64,000 bases of DNA from Leptodontidium sp. MPI-SDFR-AT-0119 (lineage: Eukaryota; Ascomycota; Leotiomycetes; Helotiales; Leptodontidiaceae): NCBI GenBank assembly GCA_020726505.1, contig JAHLEZ010000017.1, forward strand, positions 1,364,001 to 1,428,000. Direction: 5' to 3'. Of this stretch, positions 27,701-38,524 are shown one piece after another; positions within the stretch are counted from its first letter, which is position 1; every line of letters begins with the position of its first letter. The notes beneath the pieces were generated by a model. The model did no database searches, was not told the DNA's origin, and was given only the letters and a program-made list of their open reading frames with translations. The position numbers and the translations under genes are program-made.

Positions 27701-28138
27701 CATCCATACCTCTCATGTCGAGCGAGTGCGAGAGGGTGTTTTCACAGGGAAAGCTTTTAATCACGGGACAGCGCCATCGATTGAAGGTTGACTTAATTGA
27801 GGCCACACAGTGCTTGAGAATATGGCTAATTATGGACCGGAAAGCACAGAATAGGTGGAGATCAAGTAAGAAGAGAGAGAAAGAGGAGTTGGCATGTATA
27901 GTACCAGATATTCTTTGAAAAAATCCATTTTCCTTACCCGGACACTATTTTTAACCCCTAGTTCACCCCTAGCCTTGGTCAGCCTTCCTACTCCTAGCCT
28001 TTTACTATGGTCAGCCTAGCCTAGCCTCGCCTGAGGTATGCTCTGGTTAGCCTGGCCTCAGCCCAGCCAAGGGGGGGGAGGGCACTCAGCCTAGCCTATG
28101 CCGTAGGCTAGGCTAGGCTGGGCGAAGTCAAACGCTGT
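24790..28138 (+). mobile_element. hAT-family DNA transposon (degenerate)
   Basis: Terminal inverted repeats are CAGCGTATGACTTCGCCCAG on the left and the reverse complement of CAGCGTTTGACTTCGCCCAG on the right, with one extra base beside the right target copy. An identical 8-bp target duplication (TACAAGGG) flanks the element. Both subterminal zones (24,800-24,955 and 27,990-28,130) are packed with CCTAGCC/GGCTAGG motifs in both orientations, typical of transposase-binding repeats. Transposase remnants run 25,198-27,918 on the plus strand. The element is inserted in an exon of the Ldi-like gene. Confidence 0.9.
25198..27918 (+). pseudogene. hAT transposase, interrupted by stop codons
   Basis: Successive open pieces, mostly in one frame, are separated by TAA/TAG codons. 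They include an N-terminal region (MASLATAIDINDSDSDL), a catalytic-core area (FSFDLWTSPNYLALMGIVTH, then NIGYFVTDNATNNDTAI, HCLGHVINLSAKAFLF), and the C-terminal hAT dimerisation domain (MASIPLMSSECERVFSQGKL). At least six in-frame stops lie between them, for example after DH (25,381), WY (25,460), KEL KL (26,722), ADD (27,052), DDF (27,532) and GRLA (27,681). A real intron may account for one gap near 26,130-26,390. The transposase cannot be made whole, so movement would need a helper copy. Confidence 0.85.
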
Positions 28139-28146
28139 TACAAGGG
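28139..28146. repeat. hAT target-site duplication, right copy
   Basis: TACAAGGG after the CGCTGT end. It pairs with 24782-24789. Confidence 0.85.
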
Positions 28147-29377
28147 TGCATTGTATGGAACTGGTGACGGTGGATACTTCTTGCCGTCCTCAGTCGCTCG
28201 TTTCAAGTCGTCAGCAGAGTCAGGCGAAGCGCTATGGTTGATGATCGAGTTGCGAAGGGCGAAGCCAACGTTCGTTGGCCTGATTCTGTAGTGTCCATCG
28301 GTCTTGCTAACGTATCCGCGCACTTGGGTTTCATAAAGGGATTCGACAAGATTGGAGTTCCAGGAGTGTATATAGGCACCAGCCCTAATACCCAGTTAAC
28401 GAAAAATCGATTTATTGATAGAGTATTTTAAGATTTTGGATGCATACCATGCGGTGAAGGCAAGATCTCGTGCTGGGAACTGGCCCTTTGAGATGCCTTC
28501 AGGTGGGAACATTGCGTTCTGTTTGAGGTAAAACCAGTCCACAAACATGCCGTCAGACTGAACCATACTGAACTTGGCCCAGGCCGCCGTATACTTTTCG
28601 AGGACGCCATCGACTTTGTTGGTTCCATCACGAGCATCGTTTAAGCGCATAGAAATGATCTCGACATATTTGTCAACCACTGAAGATTGGAGAAAGTGAA
28701 GAGAGCCTTACAGGGAATTGGTTGCAGACAATAAACACCATGTTCGGCTCACAACAGACACCGACCCAATTGTTCCGCTCCATTTCACTCAGGATAGCTT
28801 TCTGAAGACTGCGGTTATCGTATGAAAATGTTTCGGGTCCCATGCCCCAGAACAGAGGCTTCCAATTGAAGACGATTGAGCCAGGCTTCTCAAATTCATT
28901 ATCGTCGAACAACATGCCATACAAGCTCGTCATAAGGAGTAGATGCCCACTGTACATGATGTTCTCGTGGATAACAGGATCAGCCCAGGGCTGACGGAGT
29001 TCTGTCCGCTCGGGATCAGTGAGCTTGCCGCCGTGGCTCGTCAAAAACCAATAGGTCCAGACATCGTTCAAGAGCATTTTGTGGATAATGCGACGGAACA
29101 AGGGCTTGTAGACACTTCGAAGGGCGGGCTGGCGGTGGAAATGTGCTACTGCTATGCTGTATGCCATGGTTGCGATCTGGTAGCGGTAGGCAGTGAAGTA
29201 TTCCTGATTTGGCTCTTCGCCGCCCATATGGTTCCATTCTCCGTCTTTTTGCGCAACGAGGTTATGGATGTGTCTGATATGACCAGCTTGCTGGTTGTCA
29301 AGCATGGCATAAATAGACATATCTAACTCCATCAACTCCGCCTGCTGGCCGTTGACAGCTTCTTCCTTCGAAGGCAT

Positions 29378-30449
29378 GTTTGATTTGTGTTTTGGAACTA
29401 GTCTTGATATTTGGTTCAAGTGATATTAAATGTAAGAGCAAACAATTAATCATCAGAACACAGGGAGGGTACTTATGTGCGAGTTCTTTAATGCGTTCAT
29501 GGGGCAATGGTAGCCCCAAACTTGACAATTGAAGCTCCTCTCTTGCGTTTAGCACTGCTTACCGTCTTACGGCACAGCCAATGGGAAAATGTCTGATGAC
29601 CTCAAAAGTCCACCTCGGCAATGAACCCGCAGAAACTAGAAAAGATGCCTAGAGAATATAGGTAGACTGAAAAGTGCCGGTATGGACGGGATGGTGCCGT
29701 TTCTACTCAGCCAAATGGCGATGTTGTGTTTGAGTTGTTGACTCGTCTCCACACTTAAGCGAGAGGGTTGATAGGTCTGTGAAGTTCCGAGCATCCTCTT
29801 GTTTACTTGATTATGGCCTAGTTACAGACTTCCTCGCACTCCACAGCCTCTCAAGAGCTTTGTCAAGACGATTCAATCCTAACGGACCGTGGTTGGTCAC
29901 GGACTCTCGGGATTTCGTAGTACTCGTCCCGCCCGAAGATTCCGCCTCCTCACCACACCGATCCCTTGGCGTGGGTGCGGGGTAGAAGATTCCGCTTTGC
30001 GAGGTCAACATCCCGTTGCTTCGTATGTTGGCCAATGAGCCAATCCAATCCATTCTTTTCCCTCAGTGAACTGTAACCAACAAAGCTTGGGTTGTCTAGT
30101 ACAGATACTGAGGTCAGATTGGAATTACTACCTTGCTTACTGCAAAGCATTACGTCCTAGCCGAAGCACATAGCAGAAACTACATTGCTCTCACGACTAT
30201 GGTCTTGAATAGCAGAAACAGATTTTTTTTTTGGTACAAAAAAGGAGAAAGGTAGATTTCAATTATTCTGAATGTTTTCCCTTTAAGATAACCTTCTCCT
30301 TCAGAGCATTTTGTTTTTCAAACGAGAAATGCTCAAAACAACTTGCGTGGAGACATGAAAGGCAAGAAGCTCCGGAATCATGGCAAAAAGCCCACAAATA
30401 TCAATTTGCGCCTAAACTGTTGTATTATAACTAGATTCAGAAGACGGTA
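29378..30449. other. intergenic, Ldi promoter and ALDH 3' flank
   Basis: Only short frames are present. A poly-T/poly-A patch lies near 30,222-30,240. It must contain the promoter of the Ldi-like gene; no box is clear. Confidence 0.4.
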
Positions 30450-32144
30450 CTAATCCTTCTTAACAACGATCGACTGAATGTTACAATACGCTCTCATTCC
30501 CTGCGAGCCCCACTCGACACCAATTCCACTCTCCTTCACGCCACCAAAGGGCGTTTTTGGCGAAAGATCGAAGTGGTTATTAACCCTCACTGTCCCAGCC
30601 TCAAGTCTACGAGCAATCCGTGTTGTTTCTGCTGTGTTGGAGGACCAGACAGAGGCACCAAAACCCATTTTGGTATTATTCGCACGCCCGACAACTTCAT
30701 CCTCGGTTTTCCATGACAGAATTGGAACGATCGGACCTGTACAAGTCAGCTGGATAAAGAGAGTTCAATGGCTTTACCTACCGAATGGTTCTTCTTCGAC
30801 GATTCTCGACTCCTCTGGAGGATTGTCAATGATGGTTGGCGTGATGAAGTACCCATCAGACGGTTCGATTTCACCACCGATAGCTATCTTCAACTCCTGA
30901 GCTTTTACTTCAGCAAAGAAGCCTTTGACACGCTCGTACTGCATAGCATTCTGCAGAGGGCCATGGCTCACGCCTTCCAACGTGCCATCTCCGGTCTTCA
31001 GAGTTTTCACATGTTGAACGAGAGCTTCACGAAACTTTCCGTAGATGGATTCGTGCACGTAAATACGCTTTACGCAGAGGCACGTCTGACCAGAATTCAA
31101 GAAAGCATAGAATGCGATCTAAGGGCGTTAGAATTGGCCTCAAAGGGTGGCGATGGTTGGATAGGACGAACCTCAGGGACTGTCTTTGCAATGTCAACAT
31201 CCGGGAAAATGATCGCAGGATCGTTTCCACCGCTATTTTCCATCAGTATGATATTTCCTAAGATGTTGGCTGGAGGCTCACAGTTCCAAAGTAACACGCT
31301 TCAGTGTTTTGCTTGCACTTTCATCACCAACTTCCCAGTTGCAGTTGAGCCAGCGAAGCTGATTTTGTCGATTCCTGGGTGGCTTGTGATCCATGGTCCA
31401 AGGTGATCGTCGCCACTCAAGCATTGGACGACGCCAGGATAGAAGATTCCGATGGCCAACTCTGCAAGTTTCAGACCGCAGTATGGCGTGAATGGGCTGG
31501 TAATTCTCATATTAGCAGTGCTCGACATAATATTGTAAGTTCAAGCGGGCGCACTCTTACGATGGTTTTATGATTATAGTGTTCCCTGTCAGAAGAGCTG
31601 GAGCAATCTTTCCAGTAGCCAGCAGAATGGGATAGTTCCATGGCACAATTGCTGCCATCACGCAAATGGGCGTGTACCGAACGCTTGTAATGCGATCAGC
31701 TGAGTCTTCAATGACCTCCTCTGGTACATCTATCTCAGCCATCTCACGAATCCATCGTACAGCCAGTCCGAACTCATACTCAGCCATGTGGAGCTGAGCA
31801 ATGTCAGCAAAATAGTTGCTAACATGTATGCACACATTACTCACAGGTTTTCCTTGTTCCATGGTCAACAGAGTAACAAATCCGCTCCGTTCGTTCTCGA
31901 TCGCATCAGCATACTTCAACACCAGTTGCTTGCGCTCAGCTGCTGAGGTCTGAGACCATTCTCCAAACGATGTGCGTGCCGCATCGACAGCTGTATCGAG
32001 ATCCTTCTGTGTTGCTAGAGGGACATCATAACTAGGAAGCTTTGATGCAGGATTGATGCCATGTCTGTGTTCTTGAGTATCGACGAGCTGACCATCAACA
32101 ACATTGCGAAAAGTGGTAAAAGTGAGACTTGTTTTGACAGCCAT
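30450..32144 (-). CDS. aldehyde dehydrogenase with an apparent 1-nt frameshift
   Basis: NAD(P)-dependent aldehyde dehydrogenase superfamily. Exons on the minus strand: 32144-31845, 31793-31561, 31496 to about 31280, about 31227-31172, about 31120-30780, and about 30738-30450. Motifs in order are VPWNYP, GNTIIIKPS, KISFAGSTATGK, the catalytic glutamate region ELGGNDPAIIF, the catalytic cysteine NSGQTCLC, and TPFGGVKESGIG. After TGKLVMKVQAK the expected TLKRVTLEL is out of frame by one base in an A-run at about 31,308-31,313, producing an early TGA; all later exons are open. Either the gene is newly broken or the consensus lost one A. By position next to Ldi and an alcohol dehydrogenase, it could oxidise geranial to geranic acid (inference). 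Confidence 0.8.
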
Positions 32145-32316
32145 GGTAACAGTTGTTGGGTTTTCTTTCGATCACTGTACCAGTATCTGAATTAAAAGAA
32201 AGGGATGGGTTGAATGCTTTGGAAACCAAAAATTCGAGTGTTTAACAATCACGCATGAGCCACTCACTTAAAACTCCGCTACTTCGTTGTATATTTATCG
32301 TCACCTCTTTATTTAC

Positions 32317-32349
32317 TAGTATCATACAATGCGAGGAGTGAGACTGCCG
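32317..32349 (+). repeat. direct repeat copy 1 in ALDH/ADH promoter
   Basis: Begins TAGTATCATACAATGCGAGG. It is about 170 bp upstream of the ALDH start and pairs with 32721-32753. Confidence 0.4.
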
Positions 32350-32720
32350 TGGCGTTCTGCGTGATATCTACGCTGCACGGTACTAACAAACGGTCTCGTC
32401 CTTGTGGGTTCAGTTCCGAATCTTTTGCCGCATAACGTTGTCATTCCGAAGCCCGACTCCCAACACTCGTAAGCCCAATGAAACTGACACAACAAAACCC
32501 CATGGGGAAAAGCTAGTCTAAGCCACACGGCTCTAAACGGTATTATGCCGTCTGTTGTACCGTCTAAGTTCTGGATTCCTAGGTCTGATGTCTAATTCCT
32601 GCTGGCCTCCCCCGCTTACTACTCTCCACCTTGAGCACCACCCCCCCCCCTTCTTTCTTAGGTTCTCCCCCACAATTCTACTGTCCCGCTACTCAGATTG
32701 TACGTTCTCTCCGCATCTGG

Positions 32721-32753
32721 TAGTATCGTGTAATGCAGGGAGTACAAATGCCT
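32721..32753 (+). repeat. direct repeat copy 2 in ALDH/ADH promoter
   Basis: Begins TAGTATCGTGTAATGCAGGG. It is about 340 bp upstream of the ADH start. Confidence 0.4.
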
Positions 32754-33064
32754 TGATCATGCGCGTGGTTAGCTTGAGCCTCACGGTCCGGACGCGGCTT
32801 CAACCCAACACAAACCATCTTTTCTGTTGGTATGACTAGTCGTTTCCGAAGTTAGTCACATTCTCAAGTTTAAAATCCAAATTTCAACGTTGAATGCCCC
32901 CTGTGTCTCGCTAGATGCTTTAACATTGAAACCTGAAGTATATCTGATTTCCTCAGTTCATATTTTGTTAGGTACTCACAGATGCCACTCGCCCATTTCC
33001 ATCAAGAACTTTTGGCCTGATCTTAAACCATTATTTTTAAAAACAAAACTGTGCCCAAGCCACT

Positions 33065-34308
33065 ATGGCAGCTGTAAAATCCTCCACAGCGCTGGTATTG
33101 AGAGAGATTAATGGCCCGCTCACAATCGAAGAAGTCGGGCTTGATGGATTGAGACCAGATGAAGCAAAAGTCGAGATACACGCATCTGGAATCTGTCACA
33201 CCGACTTGTCATGTATGAATGGCACAATACCAGCAGCCGTGCCCAATGTTTTCGGCCATGAAGGTACGGTCCCCGGGTCGGCAGAAGTCATCATTTGGAA
33301 GTTCGGTTTACTAACCACCCTCTGCGAACAGGTGCTGGCATCATCGTCGAGGTCGGCTCTCACATCACCGATTTCCAAGTTGGCGACAAAGTTTTACTCT
33401 CCTTCAACCATTGCACCAACTGCACCGCTTGCAAAGAGCGATATGTAGCATACTGCGATAATTTCACTGCTCTCAACTTTGGTGGCACCCACCCAGACGG
33501 CACACGTCCCCTCCATACATCCACGGACAAAGAGCCCTGCAACTCCAACTTCTTTGGCCAGTCATCCTTCATGCGCACAGCCATCGTGAACCACTCCACC
33601 ATGGTGAAAGTGTCTCAAGACACAGATCTCGGCCTCTGTGCCCCCCTGGGTTGCGGTCTTCAGACTGGAGCTGGCTGCGTGTTCAACACTCTTCACGTGT
33701 CTGCTGGAGATAGTATCGTGATATTTGGCGTTGGGACAGTCGGGATTGCTGCAGTTATGGCAGCCAAGATGGCAGGCGCGTCAACAATCATCGCCAGTGA
33801 CCTTAGCGAAGCTCGTATGGCTCTCGCCATTGAGCTAGGTGCAACACACACAGTCTCCGCTACTGTGCCTGATATCGTAGGAGAAGTACGCAAGATCTGC
33901 TCACCGCTCGGAGTGCGATTTGCTATTGACGCAACTGGGAATGCGCAGGTCATTGAGAACATGCTGGCTATGCTGGCCCCACTGGGAAAGGCTGCAAGCG
34001 TGGGAGTACCAAAGATTGGGACAACGGCCAAGGTTGATATTTTTGATCTACTGGTTTTAGGAAAAGAACTCGTTGGGTGCTGTGAGGGTGGAAGTGATCC
34101 GCAACAGGTATTCGTTTCCGTCGGTAGTCGTATGTTCCAAGCTGACAACAATTGCTTGTAGTTTTTGCCGTTTCTTATGCAGGCCCAGAAGGAAGGCAAA
34201 TTTCCATTCGAAAAACTTATCAAGCATTATCCTTATCAAAAATTTGAGCAGGCCATTGGAGAGATGAAAAGGGGGGAGGTTGTCAAGCCAGTCTTACTCT
34301 GGAGTTGA
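33065..34308 (+). CDS. zinc alcohol dehydrogenase, aryl-alcohol/geraniol dehydrogenase type
   Basis: Three exons (33065-33263, 33332-34107, 34162-34308) give 373 aa, intact. Medium-chain dehydrogenase/reductase that oxidises a primary alcohol to an aldehyde with NAD(P). Catalytic zinc ligands are in GICHTDL and GHEG plus the Cys of LGCGLQTGAG. The structural-zinc cysteines are in HCTNCTACKERYVAYC. The Rossmann motif is IFGVGTVGIAAVMAA. The family marks LSFN.C, LNFGG and NFFGQSSF are those of benzyl-alcohol/geraniol dehydrogenases (XylB, GeoA), and the length equals GeoA. Intron 1 has a TACTAAC-like branch. It is divergent from the ALDH and 4 kb from the Ldi-like gene, which suggests a shared terpenoid or aryl-alcohol pathway. 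Confidence 0.9.
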
Positions 34309-34740
34309 TGGAGATACATCCGACCTTGTTTGCTCGATAGATAGGTCATTTGAATACGAGTAAATAATCTTTCATACCCGAAACTGCTGTCTAAAGAGCA
34401 AGTATGTGGGCTCTAAGCCGAGGTATGAGATGAGTCACAGGATCATATTTACTTTAAAAAAAGTAAAGTCACCAAGTCTTTAGCGAAGTAGCCTGTAGCG
34501 CGCAGACTTTGGGGCCTGGCAACGAGAGACAACAACTGGACTCGGCTATCCAACCAAAGAGGGGTGGGCATGAAACTCCTTACATCCGGCTTGCGATTTT
34601 CACTTGCAGCGCACAGTAAGCCCAAAATAGCCTAGGGAGTTGTACTTTTATGGCTTAGCTCTATCGCTATGTATCGACGATGTCAATGTCAGAATTGACA
34701 CAACGTCCTTACTTCTACATCTTCCTAAGAAAACAGAGAA
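34309..34740. other. intergenic, no gene seen
   Basis: 3' flank of the ADH and promoter of the next gene. No clear box. Confidence 0.4.
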
Positions 34741-35772
34741 ATGGCTTCGTCAGGACTCACTGAGGCCGACGCCGATGCGATCCTAGAAAAGGTCGTCACC
34801 TTCGAAGATGGTTCACGATATGAGCGACTCAAGCCTGTGACCAACTTTAGGAAAGACGACGGCGTCGCCAGGATCCTTTATCTTTGTCGACGGGCATCAG
34901 ATGAGTTGTCGCAGGGTGAATCAGTCGATGAGACATTCATCATGAAAGTCAAATTTCAGTATGTTGGCTGCCGATTCTACTCTTGAGATTTAGCAACACC
35001 AAGTGGCTTACATTGAACAGAGTTCCCTGTGCAGAAATGAAAGAGCCAATAGAAGGCCCGAATTCAGAGACAGCTGCGGAGTTGCACGCGTTGAAGACCT
35101 TTGCTTCGAAGAAGCGGAGTTCAGTACCAAATTTGATGACTTGTAGGTATTCGCGGTGCCTAGAATCCCCCCTCCTTGATACTCTGAACGCTGGTGGGGC
35201 CATGTCTGTTTCCCCCAAGGAATCATATATTTGACCGTCGCTGACTTTCCTATTTATAAAGGGAAGAAAACCACGCAAGGAATGAACGGTCTATTTCCAA
35301 GTGGCTACTTGGTCATCACTATCATGACTCTCATGCCTGGAGTTACATTGCTTGATCTTGGGTTTTGGAGTCTGACATCAGATGAACAAGAAATCATTCG
35401 GGCTGCCTTTTTGAAAGCACTAAAGTAAGCTCTATATTATCATCTGCAGATGAGTACCACTGAATGATCAAAGGGATATATGGCGTGATGGTTTCGTACC
35501 GTACGATCGTGGTTTGCGAAACATTCTGTGGGATAAGGATACAAAGCTTTGGTAGGCGGTTTCCCCAACGTCGTGAGAAAATTGTGCAACTTTGTTAACT
35601 CGAGACTTTGTGTTGTAGCTCGATCGTAGACTTCGAGCACTATCATCCTGTACAGGACTCATCAGAAATGAATGAGAAAGAGGAGATGGAGCTTTGGGGG
35701 GTTTTGCGGCGACCGGCTCTGAATTGGTATCAAGAGTGGGCTGTTTCGGCCCCTCCAAAGAAATCCAAATGA
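34741..35772 (+). CDS. protein-kinase-like (APH-type) fungal protein
   Basis: Five exons (34741-34958, 35021-35142, 35262-35424, 35474-35551, 35619-35772) give 244 aa. It belongs to the short ascomycete kinase-like family with a phosphotransferase C-lobe. An N-lobe strand carries FIMKVKFQV (Lys), then AAELHALKTF, MTWKKT, GYLVITIMTLMPG, the degenerate catalytic loop YDRGLRNILWD (where HxDxxxxN is expected) and IVDFEHY (DFG-like). Choosing the acceptor at 35473 rather than the nearer CAG avoids a TGA and gives the expected sequence. All phases then agree. The His/Asp of the catalytic loop are not canonical, so activity is uncertain. Substrate unknown. Confidence 0.75.
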
Positions 35773-37540
35773 TCTCCGCTTCGAATGTTGTCTGGATCAT
35801 AGACAAGGCTTGACTAAGGGGCACAGTATAGCTGAGCTAGGTGAATAGGCCCAGAAGCAGAGAGGTAGTGTTGCACGTCTCAGCAACTAGAAATCGTTGA
35901 AGTTCTGGCATTCCAAACAATCGAATTTGCTCAACGCTGGTTGTCCTCACAAATATTCTTCACAACCGCTTCATTCATGGGCCTAATTGTAAATCGATGG
36001 GTAAATTAATAGCTGTTGCCACTTTGCTGCAGGTGTTTGGAGGTTGGAACTACGCAAGTTTGGGGGTGAATGATGCTGGTTGCTGAAGAGGCTTATGTTT
36101 TGATCAATGAACGTGGCCATGACCCGCCCTAGATGGGTTTCCGCCGTCAAGTTAAATCATATGAAATGTTTTTGGGACTCTAACTTGCAGCGAGCGAATC
36201 CCGAGTCCCTCAAAATTTCACACAGCAAGATGGGTGGTTCTGGCGACGACCGCCTCCTCTACCTTTCTTGTTCATTATCAAATCAGTGGCGAGGAATTGT
36301 CGTGCTAAACATTAATTATTTTAGTCACTTAATCGTTTCAAATAGTGTCTGTCGGAGCAAGATAGCATAGCTATAGTCAGGTGAAATAATCTGTGGACGC
36401 TGAATTGAACCACTACCTGTTGAAGTTCGCCGTTGCGGTTCACGACTCATGAGAGAGGTTGGGACCGTGATGCTATTTCACAAAATAAGACTTCTTGTAA
36501 ATATTTTTGAAGATTATCAATAGTTGTCGGTTATTGTTTCTCTCCTTTGTAGTAAAGGATGCTTCGCTTCCTCCCAGCTAAGCTCAGGGGCTTATCCCCT
36601 TAACTGCCACATACAGGTCTTTTCAGGATGCTGCGTTGAAGCGAGGCGCTAAGGCTGCCTAAATTACAGGGCATGCACGCTAAGAGGGCGAATTCTTCGC
36701 CTAATTAGGCTCTCGCTACATCTGCACGGACCTGTTTTGAATGACAGTTAAGGGGAGGGGAATACTGTAACCGCAGCCAAACGCCCACTAAATAGAAACA
36801 TCCTCGACGGCAAGAAATCAACAATCAAAGCCCAGACGCCTTTAAAACGTTCTCTGGCGCTTCGGGGCGGGTAAATCAATTCTAGAAGGAGAAAATGGCA
36901 GCTGTATGATTTAAGAAGATAGGTAGGATAAGAAAAGTTCCCTGGAAGATCTAACTCGTATCAGTTCAGATCCTTCGTCTAAAATTCGGCCGGAAACCCC
37001 TTCGTAGCTTAGTCCGTGTTTGAAGTTAATTCGAAGTCAACGATGTAACCTGGACCCGCCGAACTGTGCAGTTCGTACATCGGGAAAGAAATATGGTTAG
37101 TTGGAGAGTTTACTTTGACTTTTAGGACTCCTTTTGTGACCGCGAGCCTCGGTTCGGCTCCACTGCCTGAACCGGACTTCTTCTGGGGACAACACGGAGC
37201 CAGTGCATCAACCCAGCCACGTTTAGATACTGATCAAGGGTCAAACCCTGTGATGGTCACAATGCCGAATTTTTTTGAAAACAAATCTCCAATCACAGCG
37301 TTTCCATTACAAGCAGCCACGGCGGTCATTTCCGATGTTGCAGATCTCTGGGCACTCGCGTAGTCCGAGGGGCAAAGAGGGGCATTTTATGCAGTCCTGT
37401 TGAGACACCGAAATTATCACTTATCTATTCATAGTCTGAAATCTCTTATAAATGGAACCGGTACCCAATTGAAAGAACTTCAGTCAAATCGACTCTCCAT
37501 TCAGACTACAACCCAAGACATTCGTTTTCCACAGGACATA
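35773..37540. other. intergenic with MITE-like inverted repeat
   Basis: No supported gene. It holds the inverted-repeat element at 36596-36755 and, just before the peroxygenase, a TTATAAAT box at about 37,446, 90 nt from the ATG. Confidence 0.5.
36596..36755. repeat. MITE-like inverted-repeat element
   Basis: A perfect 11-bp terminal inverted repeat CCCCTTAACTG (36596-36606 and 36745-36755). A second paired arm CAGGTC/GACCTG lies at 36614 and 36729. It is 160 bp long and non-coding. I find no clear target-site duplication, so assignment as a MITE is tentative. Confidence 0.45.
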
Positions 37541-38406
37541 ATGAAGTTCATTACTCTCGTTGCAATTTTCGGTACCACCGGGTTCTGCTTCAGTGATTGT
37601 AAATGGATCGCTCCCTCTTCAACGGATCGTAAGTCCCTGCATCCAACATCTCACGAGAAGTGACACTGACATGTAAAAGGCCGAAGTCCTTGTCCGATGG
37701 TCAATAGTCTTGCCAATCATGGTTTCCTCCCGCATAATGGATTGAACATCTCCATGGCAGATCTCATTACTGCTTTCAATGAGTCCATCAACCTCGCTCC
37801 CGCAGCAACACAGTTAGTGGGTCAAAAAGCCTTGCTCGCCTCGACTACTGGGAGCAGTGCCACCTTCAACCTCGATGATATCAATACCCATGGCAGTAAG
37901 TTCCAGATGCATCAGCAGTGTGAAATATCGTGGAAGTTGATCAAATCTTAGTCATTGAACATGATGGGTCCCTCTCTCGCAACGACATATATTTTGGAGA
38001 CAACCACTCCTTCAACTCCACGATTTGGAACTCAGTCGCAGCATTCTTCACAAACAAAACCATCTCCCTGGCCACAGCTAAGTCGGCTCGATCTTCTCGT
38101 CTGGCTGCCGCCGCCGCAGTGAATCCTGCATTCAATATGAGTGCCAGCGATGTACAATTCAGCAGCATCGAGACGGCACTTTACATGACAGTCTTTGCTG
38201 ATCCAGATGTCACTTCGGAGGCGAGAACGGAATGGGTCGACGTGCTATTTGGTAGGTGATAACAATCGTTCTTTTGGGACTAGCAGCTAACGAACGAATG
38301 TGTAGCGAAGGAAAGATTACCGTATGAAGAGGGGTGGAAACGGTCAGAGGTGCAATTGACAGCTGCTGGAATCCTGGGACTCGCAGCCCAGGTTGTCACT
38401 GCATAA
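37541..38406 (+). CDS. secreted short-type heme-thiolate peroxidase (peroxygenase, chloroperoxidase family)
   Basis: Four exons (37541-37628, 37680-37895, 37952-38251, 38306-38406) give 234 aa. A signal peptide (MKFITLVAIFGTTGFCFS) precedes RSPCPMVNSLANHGFLPHNG. Its PCP contains the Cys that ligates the heme iron. Exon 3 opens with IEHDGSLSRNDIYFGDN, the EHD metal-binding motif with the downstream acid region. Glycosylation sequons (NIS, NST, NKT, NMS) are frequent, as in secreted peroxygenases. The family uses H2O2 to hydroxylate or halogenate aromatics and alkanes. The C-terminus carries a helical tail (LTAAGILGLAAQVVTA). It is convergent with the pectate lyase. Confidence 0.92.
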
Positions 38407-38524
38407 ATCTGAGATCGAAATTTGACTTCTCTTCTTGATTATTCATTATCACTTTCCATTTGACAATTACGAAGGTGTCGCGTTCGCAGAACAAAACTCC
38501 TACCGCCTATCTCGTCACCAACCC

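Larger units (their letters stand above)
24235..29377 (-). pseudogene. linalool dehydratase/isomerase-family gene, split by a hAT insertion
   Basis: Minus-strand exons are 29377-28712, 28659-28448 and 28384-28139; the last continues at 24781-24235 beyond the transposon. The family (Ldi) interconverts myrcene, linalool and geraniol in bacteria; fungal members are mostly uncharacterised. Visible features are RHIHNLVAQKDGEWNHMG, WADPVIHENIMYSGHLLL, FWGMGPETFSYDNRSLQ, and VCCEPNMVFIVCNQFP. In the last, two Cys lie nine residues apart, matching the spacing of the catalytic Cys171/Cys180 of bacterial Ldi. Before the insertion the protein ends PYNAPL; after it, it resumes YGIICQWLSEL in the same frame once one 8-bp duplication copy is dropped. 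I chose the ATG at 29377 (CAAACATGCC) because no earlier in-frame ATG exists. Apart from the insertion every exon is open, so the loss looks recent. Confidence 0.85.
32145..33064. promoter_or_regulatory. divergent promoter region of ALDH and ADH
   Basis: 920 bp separate the two start codons. An imperfect direct repeat, TAGTATCATACAATGCGAGG at 32317 and TAGTATCGTGTAATGCAGGG at 32721, puts one copy near each gene. The differences are mostly transitions. It could be a shared regulator site or an old duplication. A C-run lies at about 32,640. Confidence 0.4.

Noticed and set aside
28673..29555. Ldi-like start at 29419 or 29555
   Set aside because: These codons are TTG and GTG; the first good in-frame ATG is 29377.
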